From contig CANLWB010000012.1 of NCBI GenBank assembly GCA_947494695.1, positions 124,001 to 188,000 of the forward strand: a stretch of 64,000 nt of DNA. Reading direction: 5' to 3'. The notes beneath the pieces are model-generated. The model did not search any database, was not told the DNA's origin, and saw nothing but the letters and a program-made list of their open reading frames with translations. Made by a program: the position numbers and the translations under genes. Below are positions 8,533-16,762 of the stretch, piece after piece; position 1 is the first letter of the stretch, and each line of letters begins with the position of its first letter. This stretch comes from an uncultured Flavobacteriaceae bacterium (GTDB lineage Bacteria; Bacteroidota; Bacteroidia; Flavobacteriales; Flavobacteriaceae).

Positions 8533-8555
8533 TCGGTAAAACGTATAAAATTAAA

Positions 8556-10013
8556 ATGCAGGACCTACACCCTATAATGCTAGTTGGAACTGGTTCAGAT
8601 GTTGGTAAAAGTTGGATAACAACAGGGATTTGTAGATGGCTTAAACAGGAAGGATATCAACCTGCACCTTTTAAGGCACAAAATATGTCCTTAAATAGTT
8701 TCTCCACACCCGATAATCTTGAAATTGGAAGAGCGCAAGCAGTACAAGCAGAAGCATGTGAAATTCCTCCAACGGTAGAGATGAATCCCATATTATTAAA
8801 ACCTTCATCGGTAAACAAATCACAAGTCGTATTACATGGTAAACCTATAGGCAACCAAACGGCGCAAGAGTACTTTTTAGGAGAGGACAAAAAGCACCTT
8901 TTCGAAGAAGCTAAAAAGGCGTTTCACCAATTAGCTGCAAAATACAATCCTATTGTAATGGAAGGAGCAGGGAGCATTAGTGAACTCAACCTAAAACATA
9001 GGGACATTGTAAATATGCGCATGGCAAAAGCGGCTAATGCCTGTGTTTATTTGGTAGCAGACATTGATAAAGGTGGTGTTTTTGGTAGTGTATATGGTAC
9101 TATGGAGTTACTCGAAGATTGGGAACGAAAACTGGTAAAAGGGATTATTATTAATAAATTTAGAGGAGATCCTAAACTATTTATAGAAGGTGAAAAAAAA
9201 TTAGAAGAGATTACAGGCTTGCCGGTTTTAGGCATTATGCCTTACGCTACAGATATTGTTATAGAAGAAGAGGACTCCGTTGCGCTTGGCTCAAGAGCGG
9301 TAACTTCCAGAGCGAATAAATTAAATATTGCTGTAGTAAAACTTCATTATATGTCTAACTACACCGATTTTCAATCTTTAGAGCAAGAACCTTTAATTAA
9401 CCTTTATTTTACGAGAGATCCAGAAGAGTTAAAAAAAGCGGATATCATTATTTTGCCGGGTACAAAAAATACGATTGAAGATTTAATAGCCTTAAAATCT
9501 GATGGTTTGGCAACAGTAATTAAAGAATTATACAAACACATTCCTATTATTGGAATTTGTGGTGGTTATCAAATGCTGGGAAAATCAGTTGCTGATCCTT
9601 TTTCTGTTGAAAGTCATACGACTTTAGAAAAAGGCTTGAATATTTTTGATATAGAAACCACGCTTTCAAAAACGAAACAAACCGTACAACGCCAGTTTAA
9701 ATTTAAAGATTTAAAGGCGGTTTGTGAAGGTTATGAAATTCATATGGGAGAAACAAATGTTCCAAAAAACAAACATTTAAACGTTGTAGATGGCCAAGTA
9801 GAAGGCTTTTTTGATGGAAATAGAAGCTGGGGAACCTATCTTCATGGGGTTTTTGATAATCAAGATGTTGTTACTGAATTACTTCAGCTAAAATATCCAG
9901 ATGCTAAAGCGAGAAATTACAAGTCATTTAAAGCTAAGCAATTTGACAAATTAGCAGATTGGATTAATGAAAATTTAGATATGGCAACCATTTTAAAAAA
10001 TAGCATGGAATAA
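8556..10013 (+). CDS. cobQ: Cobyric acid synthase (CobQ/CbiP)
   Basis: A 485-residue cytoplasmic amidotransferase that amidates the b, d, e and g side chains of adenosylcobyrinate a,c-diamide using glutamine and ATP. The N-terminal P-loop-like dethiobiotin-synthase fold reads GTGSDVGKS and is followed by the family motif FKAQNMSLNS. The C-terminal class I glutaminase domain carries the nucleophile in GICGGYQMLG (Cys335) and the catalytic His430 in YLHGVF. Length matches the family. The stop overlaps the next ATG by 1 bp (TAATG). It opens the first cobalamin block, which has no riboswitch immediately in front of it. Confidence 0.95.
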   Translation: MQDLHPIMLVGTGSDVGKSWITTGICRWLKQEGYQPAPFKAQNMSLNSFSTPDNLEIGRAQAVQAEACEIPPTVEMNPILLKPSSVNKSQVVLHGKPIGNQTAQEYFLGEDKKHLFEEAKKAFHQLAAKYNPIVMEGAGSISELNLKHRDIVNMRMAKAANACVYLVADIDKGGVFGSVYGTMELLEDWERKLVKGIIINKFRGDPKLFIEGEKKLEEITGLPVLGIMPYATDIVIEEEDSVALGSRAVTSRANKLNIAVVKLHYMSNYTDFQSLEQEPLINLYFTRDPEELKKADIIILPGTKNTIEDLIALKSDGLATVIKELYKHIPIIGICGGYQMLGKSVADPFSVESHTTLEKGLNIFDIETTLSKTKQTVQRQFKFKDLKAVCEGYEIHMGETNVPKNKHLNVVDGQVEGFFDGNRSWGTYLHGVFDNQDVVTELLQLKYPDAKARNYKSFKAKQFDKLADWINENLDMATILKNSME

Positions 10014-11020
10014 TGTTAAACGGACATGGTGATGACCTTCATTTGATAGAAGGAAAAATAAAATATAACTTTAGTTCTAATGTGTATTATAAAGGATGTC
10101 CCTCAGAATTAATTGAAGCCATTTCAAGCAATATTCATCAAATTCAAAATTACCCTTCTCCCGTTGCTAATGAGCTCAATGCGTTGGCGGCTAAAACATT
10201 TCAACTAAGCGATGATCAATTTTTATTTACCAATGGAGCAACCGAAGCCTTTTATCTAATTGCTCAATTGTTTTCTGATAAAAAAGCAGCTATTGTGTCT
10301 CCTACGTTTTCAGAATATGAAGATGCATGCAAAATTTTTAAACTTAATTATAAATTAATTTCACGCACAGATTTAGGGAATACAGATGCTGATCTTGCAT
10401 TTATTTGCAACCCTAATAACCCTGATGGGACTGTTTTTTCAAAAAATGAATTAGAATGTTTGTTTAAGCAAAAACCAAATACCACATTTGTTATCGATGA
10501 AGCCTATATTGAGTTTACCAATAGTATGGATTCTATCATGTCACTTACTGAGAATTACAGTAATTTAATTGTAGTACGCTCTTTAACCAAGACATTTACA
10601 ATGCCAGGGTTACGGTTAGGTTATATCGTTTCAAGTGCTTCAAACATCCCAAAACTCTTAAATTTAAAAATGCCTTGGAGTGTGAATTCATTGGCTATAA
10701 AAGCGGGTGAATTTATTTTTAATAATTATGAAACACTTCAGTTTAACGTTTCAGAATTACTAATAGAAGCCGCTATTTTTAAAAAAGAACTCGATCAACT
10801 AGAAGGATTAAAAGTTTGTGAAAGTAATACATCCTATTTTTTAGTTCGATTACAAAATAAACCAGCCAAAGCATTAAAGGCGTTCCTGATAAAAAAACAT
10901 CAGATACTTATTAGAGATGCCACCAATTTTTCGCGATTAAAAGGCGAATATATCCGAGTCGCTACCCAAAGTAAAGAAGCTAATATCAAACTTATTCATG
11001 CCTTAAAAGAATGGCTCTAA
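10013..11020 (+). CDS. cobD: PLP enzyme of cobalamin synthesis: L-threonine-phosphate decarboxylase (CobD-like)
   Basis: A 335-residue class I/II aminotransferase-fold protein. It has the start HGDD typical of CobD, the FICNPNNPDG loop, and the PLP lysine in SLTKTF (Lys193) followed by PGLRLGY. In this context it should make (R)-1-amino-2-propanol phosphate, the linker arm that CbiB joins to cobyric acid. Histidinol-phosphate aminotransferases are close relatives, but the placement between cobQ and cbiB and the N-terminal HGDD make CobD the better call. It overlaps cbiB by 10 bp. Confidence 0.88.
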   Translation: MLNGHGDDLHLIEGKIKYNFSSNVYYKGCPSELIEAISSNIHQIQNYPSPVANELNALAAKTFQLSDDQFLFTNGATEAFYLIAQLFSDKKAAIVSPTFSEYEDACKIFKLNYKLISRTDLGNTDADLAFICNPNNPDGTVFSKNELECLFKQKPNTTFVIDEAYIEFTNSMDSIMSLTENYSNLIVVRSLTKTFTMPGLRLGYIVSSASNIPKLLNLKMPWSVNSLAIKAGEFIFNNYETLQFNVSELLIEAAIFKKELDQLEGLKVCESNTSYFLVRLQNKPAKALKAFLIKKHQILIRDATNFSRLKGEYIRVATQSKEANIKLIHALKEWL

Positions 11021-11943
11021 ATACTATTTACATATTAATTAGTGCCTTTTGCTTAGACCTGCTTTTGGGAGATCCTAAATGGATGCCACATCTTATTGTT
11101 TTCTATGGAAAGGCAATTGCTTTTGGTGAAAAAATAGGTAACAAAGGCAGTGGTAAATTACTAAAAGGCATGCTATTATCTATGGTATTAATAAGCCTCG
11201 CTTTTGTAGTGCCATTATTAATGATACAATGGCTAAATTCTAAAGGATTTACTGTTCTTAGTGTCTTATTTTCCATAATCATGTTATTTTATTGTTTAGC
11301 AAACAAAACATTAATACAAGAAGGAAAGACCGTTTTTAAAACGCTCAAAGATGAAGGTTTAGATGCTGGACGCAAACGTTTATCGTGGATTGTGGGACGA
11401 GAAACGAAGAACTTAAATGAACAACAAATACGAATAGCCACTTTTGAAACAATGTCTGAAAACTTAAGTGATGGCGTCATTGCTCCCTTGTTTTATTTTG
11501 CAATTTTTGGAATCCCGGGTGCTATGGCTTATAAAATGATCAACACATTAGATTCTATGATTGGATACAAAAATGATCGTTATATCCTATTCGGAAAATT
11601 TGCCGCAAAACTAGATGATGTTGTTAATTACCTTCCTGCTAGAATTACTGCCTTTTTAATAGTAATTGTTAAGTTTAAATTAAGAGGCATTTTCTTTATT
11701 TTAAAAGAAGGGAAAAAGCACAGTAGTCCAAATGCAGGCTATCCGGAAGCAGCATTAGCCTATGTTTTAAATTGTCAATTTGGTGGTCCTAATTATTATC
11801 ATGGTAAATTGGTTGATAAACCATTTATAGGAAGCAACGATCGTGAGATTAAACACGAAGAAATTAAAGTAGTCAGTCAAATTAACTATGTAGTAAGTAC
11901 GTTGTTTTGTATATTAATTATTGTTGTATTTCTTGCGCTTTAA
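11011..11943 (+). CDS. cbiB: Adenosylcobinamide-phosphate synthase (CbiB/CobD type)
   Basis: A 310-residue integral membrane protein with the family opening LDLLLGDPKWMPH, the central GRETKNL and ENLSDGVIAPLF signatures (conserved E and D residues on the cytoplasmic side) and the late motif SPNAGYPEAALA. It attaches the aminopropanol phosphate arm to adenosylcobyric acid. The 10-bp overlap with the upstream PLP enzyme gene, whose product it uses, argues for coupled translation. Identity is secure. Confidence 0.95.
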   Translation: MALNTIYILISAFCLDLLLGDPKWMPHLIVFYGKAIAFGEKIGNKGSGKLLKGMLLSMVLISLAFVVPLLMIQWLNSKGFTVLSVLFSIIMLFYCLANKTLIQEGKTVFKTLKDEGLDAGRKRLSWIVGRETKNLNEQQIRIATFETMSENLSDGVIAPLFYFAIFGIPGAMAYKMINTLDSMIGYKNDRYILFGKFAAKLDDVVNYLPARITAFLIVIVKFKLRGIFFILKEGKKHSSPNAGYPEAALAYVLNCQFGGPNYYHGKLVDKPFIGSNDREIKHEEIKVVSQINYVVSTLFCILIIVVFLAL

Positions 11944-12471
11944 ATGGATAACCTTCAAAAAAAATACATTATTACTGGCGCTCCAGGTACTGGAAAAACG
12001 ACTTTGATAAATCTCTTAAAAGACACTATCCCTTGTCTGGACGAGGTGTCTCGAAAAGTAATTATTGATGAACAAAAGCATGGGCGACATGGCATGCCTT
12101 GGGAAGACATTAATCGATTTACAGATCTTGTTTATAACATAACAAACGAAGCGTTGTTAAACAGTAAAGCGCTTGTTTGTGATCGTTCTTTACTAGATTT
12201 AGAAGCCTACTTAACCGTTGATAAAAAAGAAATTCCAGATTATTTAAAAACATTTCCTTATCATGAAACTTATGAGAAAAAAGTATTTTTTGCTCCAACC
12301 TGGTTCGATATTTATTGCAAAGACGGACAGCGGTTACAAGAGTTTGATTATTGCCTCAAATTAGAAAAGGTTCTTTTAGATTATTATAAAAAAAGAGGGT
12401 TTGATATTATCATGCTCTCTAAAACCTCTCCTATAAAAAGAGTTGAATTCATTTTGAATTTTATCCTATAG
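11944..12471 (+). CDS. AAA_28-type P-loop NTPase/kinase-like protein in the cobalamin cluster
   Basis: A 175-residue single-domain P-loop protein with Walker A GAPGTGKTT at residues 12-20 and the pattern CDRSLLDLEAYL about 80 residues later, resembling AAA_28/NadR-like kinases. It starts right after the cbiB stop with no gap, so it belongs to the cobalamin block. No standard CobU/CobP (adenosylcobinamide kinase/guanylyltransferase) is found in the window. This protein could take the kinase step, or it could be a companion ATPase. The NTPase fold is clear; the role is inference. Confidence 0.7.
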   Translation: MDNLQKKYIITGAPGTGKTTLINLLKDTIPCLDEVSRKVIIDEQKHGRHGMPWEDINRFTDLVYNITNEALLNSKALVCDRSLLDLEAYLTVDKKEIPDYLKTFPYHETYEKKVFFAPTWFDIYCKDGQRLQEFDYCLKLEKVLLDYYKKRGFDIIMLSKTSPIKRVEFILNFIL

Positions 12472-12489
12472 TTCAAAAAAAAAATGATA

Positions 12490-12680
12490 CATTCGTAGCG
12501 CTTTTGGTTTCTTATTTTTTAAATTAAAACTAAGAATTAAAAGGGAATTTGGTGTAAATCCAAAACTGTTCCCGCAGCTGTAAGCTCTAAAAAAAACTTT
12601 TAACATTATAGTCACTGTTTTAAAGAATGGGAAGACGTTAAAAGTAGAGTAAGTCAGAAGACCTGCCTAATGCACAACAT
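12490..12680 (+). promoter_or_regulatory. AdoCbl (cobalamin) riboswitch
   Basis: The leader has the conserved cobalamin-aptamer blocks in order: GGGAA followed by GGTGTAAATCC, then ACTGTTCCCGCAGCTGTAAGCT (split here as ACTGTTCCCGC and AGCTGTAA, the B12-box region), then CACTG and GGGAAGAC of the P7 arm, and finally AGTCAGAAGACCTGCC, which closes the core. It lies upstream of the [2Fe-2S] protein gene and should repress the long second operon when adenosylcobalamin is abundant. Ends are approximate. Confidence 0.92.
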
Positions 12681-12718
12681 AATTTAAACTTTCGGGAATA
12701 AAAGTTAAAGTGTTTGAT

Positions 12719-12735
12719 AGCCAGATTTCTGGGCT
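12719..12735 (+). promoter_or_regulatory. Hairpin in riboswitch expression platform
   Basis: AGCCAGA and TCTGGGCT form a strong stem with one bulge about 40 bp after the aptamer, followed by a pyrimidine-rich stretch. A second weaker stem (AACTTT/AAAGTT, 12687-12706) lies just before it. One of these is probably the switching element. Whether it acts on transcription or on translation cannot be told. Confidence 0.5.
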
Positions 12736-12773
12736 CCTTACTCTTCGTTTTTATTTCTTTATATAAAAATAAG

Positions 12774-13574
12774 ATGGGGAAGAACATAGCCAACACTACA
12801 CATACCTTTTTCTTTTGTGATGGTGGATCATGCCAAAAAGCAGGAAGCGAAGAAGTTGTAAGAACTGCTAGAGCATATTTGCGAAACAATGAGCTTTGGA
12901 ACAACACACACACCATTAAAACCAGGTGTAACGGGAGATGCGAAGATGCGCCTACGTGCATTGTGCACCCCGGGGAGTTTTGGTATAAAGAACTGACTCC
13001 AGAAAAAATCAATCCTATTGTAAAAGGACATATAGATAATGAATGTCCAATTGAAACCGAATTATTGTATCGAAATGGTTGGGAAAAGCAAGCTTCAAAC
13101 AATGAAAGAGCTCCAATAAAACCCAAGCCTTTTGAATTAAAGCATGATGAAGAATTAGGCGAATGCTATATCACTAAAGGCTTTAGTTCAGACCAATACT
13201 TATATCCATTATTCTTACACCTGTTCGAAAACCCACAAGGCATAACACTTCATATCCCCAATCAAGATTCAATTCCGTTTGAAGACATATGTGCTGTAGA
13301 CTATTCAAAAGAGCACAGGCTTGAATTGATTACAGAAACAGATCGTATTCCATTAACAATCGCCGCAGTTCCAAAAGATAATAAGGAATTACAGCAATCA
13401 AAGATTTCTGTAACAGAGTATTTTCATCAAAAAGAAACCCAACAAACCGGGATACGTTTCAAGAATAAATTCGGAAAAACTTTAGGAAAAATTTCCATCG
13501 ATTCTAATGAAAGTAATGTCTGGAATTACTGTACAAAAATTCAGTTACTAAACACAAACCTAATCGTATCATGA
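12774..13574 (+). CDS. Thioredoxin-like [2Fe-2S] ferredoxin domain protein (CbiW-like)
   Basis: With the ATG at 12774 the protein has 266 residues. Residues 10-75 form a thioredoxin-like ferredoxin with Cys15-x4-Cys20 (CDGGSC) and Cys52-x3-Cys56 (CNGRC), the usual four [2Fe-2S] ligands, plus Cys62 nearby. The remaining 190 residues are not recognised. A longer frame starts at 12714, but its first 20 residues overlap the riboswitch platform hairpin. Ferredoxins of this kind (CbiW) are often next to CbiX in cobalamin operons and may supply electrons or protect the chelatase. It is the first gene after the riboswitch and overlaps the next by 4 bp. Confidence 0.8.
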   Translation: MGKNIANTTHTFFFCDGGSCQKAGSEEVVRTARAYLRNNELWNNTHTIKTRCNGRCEDAPTCIVHPGEFWYKELTPEKINPIVKGHIDNECPIETELLYRNGWEKQASNNERAPIKPKPFELKHDEELGECYITKGFSSDQYLYPLFLHLFENPQGITLHIPNQDSIPFEDICAVDYSKEHRLELITETDRIPLTIAAVPKDNKELQQSKISVTEYFHQKETQQTGIRFKNKFGKTLGKISIDSNESNVWNYCTKIQLLNTNLIVS

Positions 13575-15115
13575 AGAATCAAATTTCTATACTAGGTTTA
13601 GGTTGGTTAGGTTTACCGCTTGCTTTAGAGCTACAGAAAAAAGGGTATTCAATTAGTGGTTCTGTCTCAACATTAGACAAACTAAAGACCTTTGCAAAAT
13701 ATACGTTTCCTACAACAAGAATACATGTTACATCGGATAAAATTATAGGCGATTGGGATGCTTTTATATACGAAGCATCTACCATAATCATTAATTTTCC
13801 TCCAAAGCGAATTGAAGATATAGAAACCATTTATCCGCTTCAAATCAAACAAATTATTAAGCATACCCCCAAACATATAAAAATCATTTTTGTTAGCTCT
13901 ACTTCGGTATATCAAAATACAAATCGTTTAACAAATGAAACAGAACATTGCCAACCAGAAAAAGCATCAGGTAAAAGGGTATTAAAAGCAGAGCAGCTAT
14001 TGCAAGCACATTTTGGGAGTCACTTAACCATTTTGCGTTTGGCAGGATTGATCGGACCTCAACGTCATCCAGGACGGTTTTTGGCAAACAAAAAACATTT
14101 AAAAAACCCAAATATTCCTGTCAATCTAATCCATCAAAAAGATGCGATTGGGCTGATTGAGTCCATTATAGAACAGCATTATTTTGGAGACATCATCAAT
14201 GGCTGTGCAGATAAACATCCTAAACGGAAAGCCTTTTACGAAAAAGCAGCTTCAGAACTGGACCTGCCGGCTCCTGTTTTTGAAGACACAGAACATGAAA
14301 GTTATAAGCTAGTTGACAATACAAAATCAAAAAAAGCACTTCATTTTGAGTATGAATATTCAAATCCTGAGTGGATTTTCTCAAAAAGTAAGTTACCAGA
14401 AATAGCTATTGCAGGAGCGGGACCCGGCAATAAAAACTTATTGACTCTAAAAGCGTTTCATGCGATCCAAAATGCCGAAGTCATATTACATGATAATTTA
14501 GTTTCAGATGAGATTTTAGAAATCAATACCCAAGCGGAACAGGTTTATGTGGGAAAGAAATTTGGTGATGCAGAAAGTCAGGAAAAGAGGCAGGATAACA
14601 TCAATGAATTAATGAAGATGCATTGTCTGCAAGGTAAACGTGTTGTTCGATTAAAATCTGGAGACCCCTATATTTACGGTAGAGCAGCCGAAGAAGTTCG
14701 TTATTTAAGCCAGCACAAACTGCCTTTTACGGTAATCCCAGGAATTACAGCAGCATTAGCCGCGGCAAATACCGTTAATATCCCCATTACTGAGCGAGGA
14801 CAATCCAATGCCATTTTAATTTGTACGGCGCATACTGCCGATTATTCTACAGCACAATTAAACGGCATTGCCGAAATGTTAAACGCAGGGAACACATTAG
14901 CACTTTATATGGGCTTAAAAAGCTTGGATAAAATTGTACCTAAACTACTGGAAGTGTGCAAAAACCCTAATATCCCAGTGAATGCCATTTCTAATGTCTC
15001 AAGGGATAATGAGGTGTTGCTTTCATCAACCTTGGGGAACATTGAAGACGATGTGAAAAAGCAAGAATTACAGATGCCGGTAGTGTTTTTAATAGGCGTA
15101 AAACCAATTAATTAA
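13571..15115 (+). CDS. cobA: Fusion: SDR (NAD-dependent epimerase-like) domain plus uroporphyrinogen-III C-methyltransferase
   Basis: Residues 1-270 form a Rossmann domain of the YeeZ-like extended SDR type: GLGWLG (residues 9-14) binds the dinucleotide, followed by FVSSTSVY and RLAGLIGP. The canonical Y-x3-K pair is not evident, since the helix reads ASGKRVLKAEQ. Residues 276-514 are a complete SUMT/CobA: GAGPGNK at 282-288, LKSGDPYIYGRAAEE near 360 and PGITAALAAAN near 395. SUMT makes precorrin-2 from uroporphyrinogen III with two SAM. CbiX next door needs sirohydrochlorin, so a precorrin-2 dehydrogenase is required, and the SDR half is a possible but unproven source. No Met8/CysG-type dehydrogenase domain is in the window. 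Confidence 0.9.
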   Translation: MKNQISILGLGWLGLPLALELQKKGYSISGSVSTLDKLKTFAKYTFPTTRIHVTSDKIIGDWDAFIYEASTIIINFPPKRIEDIETIYPLQIKQIIKHTPKHIKIIFVSSTSVYQNTNRLTNETEHCQPEKASGKRVLKAEQLLQAHFGSHLTILRLAGLIGPQRHPGRFLANKKHLKNPNIPVNLIHQKDAIGLIESIIEQHYFGDIINGCADKHPKRKAFYEKAASELDLPAPVFEDTEHESYKLVDNTKSKKALHFEYEYSNPEWIFSKSKLPEIAIAGAGPGNKNLLTLKAFHAIQNAEVILHDNLVSDEILEINTQAEQVYVGKKFGDAESQEKRQDNINELMKMHCLQGKRVVRLKSGDPYIYGRAAEEVRYLSQHKLPFTVIPGITAALAAANTVNIPITERGQSNAILICTAHTADYSTAQLNGIAEMLNAGNTLALYMGLKSLDKIVPKLLEVCKNPNIPVNAISNVSRDNEVLLSSTLGNIEDDVKKQELQMPVVFLIGVKPIN

Positions 15116-15119
15116 AACA

Positions 15120-16052
15120 ATGAAAAAAGGAATTTTACTTTGCGGACATGGTAGTAGAACCAAAACAGGAACCGCTGCATTTAAAGAATTGGTTGGTATT
15201 CTTCAAAAACGCTATTCAGATTATGAAGTAGATTATGGTTTTCTAGAATTTAATCACCCCGTTTACGAAGCATCCATAGAACGGATGTACCAAAAAGGCA
15301 TTCGAGAGATTTACGCTTTACCCATTATTCTTTTTGCAGGATCTCATGCTAAAAATGATATTCCATATGAAATGAACACTATACAGGGATATTATGATGA
15401 TTTGACCATTAAAATGGGGAAGCATCTTGGAGTAAACTCCTTTTTATTAGAATTGGCCCAAAAAAGAATATTAGAAGAAGAAGAAAAACACGAACCTATA
15501 GATAGAAAAGACGTCTGTTTAATGGTTGTGGGTAGGGGGACAACCGACCCTGATGCCAATTCAGATGTGCATAAACTGGCTTGTATGTTAGGAGAGGGCA
15601 TGGGCTTTGGATTTACTACGGTGTCATACAGTGGTACGGCTTACCCTAATGTTACTCAAGGATTAGAGCTAACAAGTAAAATGGCATTTAAACGAACCAT
15701 AGCCATTCCTTTTTTCTTTTTTACAGGGATTCTTTTAGAACGCATCTATAAACAAGTGCGTGATTTTAATGAAACTTCACCGCTGCAATACATATATACA
15801 AAGGCTTTTGGAGTCGATGAACTCATTCTAAAGGCTTTTGACGAACGTCTAGACGAAGCCATTAACGGTACTGCGAATATGAATTGTCAATTATGTAAGT
15901 ACCGTAAGCAGATTGTTGGAGTAGAATCTGAACAAGGAAAAGAACAAGTTGGACATCACTTGAATGTAAAAGGGGTGTTGTTTGAAGAAGATGAAAAAGT
16001 GGGGCAAAAAAACACTGTGCTTTCAAAAATAAAAAAAGGATTAGGTATATGA
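15120..16052 (+). CDS. cbiX: Sirohydrochlorin cobaltochelatase, long form (CbiX)
   Basis: A 310-residue long-form CbiX that inserts cobalt into sirohydrochlorin. Two chelatase half-domains are visible: GHGSR (His10) with a partner region around FAGSHAKND, and VVGRGTTDPDAN opening the second half. The C-terminal tail carries MNCQLC (Met254, Cys256, Cys259), the MxCxxC motif that binds an Fe-S centre in long CbiX proteins, followed by an acidic stretch with a His pair. It shows that cobalt is inserted early (the anaerobic-type route). Its last 4 bp overlap the cbiL start. Confidence 0.93.
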   Translation: MKKGILLCGHGSRTKTGTAAFKELVGILQKRYSDYEVDYGFLEFNHPVYEASIERMYQKGIREIYALPIILFAGSHAKNDIPYEMNTIQGYYDDLTIKMGKHLGVNSFLLELAQKRILEEEEKHEPIDRKDVCLMVVGRGTTDPDANSDVHKLACMLGEGMGFGFTTVSYSGTAYPNVTQGLELTSKMAFKRTIAIPFFFFTGILLERIYKQVRDFNETSPLQYIYTKAFGVDELILKAFDERLDEAINGTANMNCQLCKYRKQIVGVESEQGKEQVGHHLNVKGVLFEEDEKVGQKNTVLSKIKKGLGI

Positions 16053-16762
16053 CAAAAGGCAAAATATATGGCGTGTCATTAGGTCCAGGCGACCCTGATC
16101 TCATTACTTTAAAAGGGTTAAAGATCCTGCATAAAGTAGATAAAATTTATTACCCCGGATCCTTATTTAAAAATGATAGAAAAGCGAGTTATTCTCGCGC
16201 TATTCTAAACCATTATGAATTAGATTCAGCGAAATTAGAAGGGTTTTATTTAAAAATGGACTTGGAAAGAGAACAAGCTAAAACCATTTATGAAACCACA
16301 TTTCAACAGATTTTAGCAGATTATGACAAAGGCTTATCTATTGCTATTGTTAGCGAAGGCGATATTAGTACCTACAGTTCGTTTTCTTATCTATTAGAGA
16401 AAATTAAAGCCCACCAATTAACTATTAATTTAATTCCGGGCATTACATCGTATTTGCATTTGGCAGCAGAGAGTGCCATGCCTTTATGCTTACAAAACGA
16501 GAAAGTCGTTGTTATTCCTCGTGTGCAGAGCAAAGAAGAGCTACAAGAAGCAATTAATCATTTTGACACTGTTGTTTTGATGAAAATAAAATCTGTTATG
16601 GATATTATCGAATCCGCAACAGACGAAGACAAGCATCACATAACCTACGCCGAACGTTTAGGAACACAAGAGCAGTTTATTACAAACCATTGGGACATTA
16701 TTAAGCAAAGGGAGACGCCTTATTTTTCTCTAATAATCATAAAAAATAAATCTATTAAATGA
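16049..16762 (+). CDS. cbiL: Cobalt-precorrin-2 C20-methyltransferase (CbiL/CobI)
   Basis: A 237-residue tetrapyrrole methylase. The N-terminus reads YGVSLGPGDPDLITLKG, the SAM-binding P-loop of the family, followed by VSEGDISTYSSF (the GDP-type loop, here GDIS) and IPGITSYLHLAA. The C20 type is indicated by IYYPGSLFK and by overall length. It transfers a methyl from SAM to C20 of cobalt-factor II/cobalt-precorrin-2 produced by the preceding CbiX. Overlaps of 4 bp on both sides fix it in the operon. Confidence 0.93.
   Translation: MTKGKIYGVSLGPGDPDLITLKGLKILHKVDKIYYPGSLFKNDRKASYSRAILNHYELDSAKLEGFYLKMDLEREQAKTIYETTFQQILADYDKGLSIAIVSEGDISTYSSFSYLLEKIKAHQLTINLIPGITSYLHLAAESAMPLCLQNEKVVVIPRVQSKEELQEAINHFDTVVLMKIKSVMDIIESATDEDKHHITYAERLGTQEQFITNHWDIIKQRETPYFSLIIIKNKSIK

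Larger units (their letters stand above)
7810..8555. other. Gene-poor region between csp and the cobalamin cluster
   Basis: A 746-bp AT-rich stretch with no confident gene. It contains one doubtful minus-strand ORF (8074-8295), a tRNA T-arm-like fragment inside that ORF, the presumed csp leader at its left end and the presumed cobQ promoter at its right end. No cobalamin riboswitch is visible upstream of cobQ. Confidence 0.6.

Noticed and set aside
12638-13126. Minus-strand frame opposite the [2Fe-2S] gene
   Set aside because: It covers the riboswitch end and the conserved Cys codons of the plus-strand gene, and has no family resemblance.
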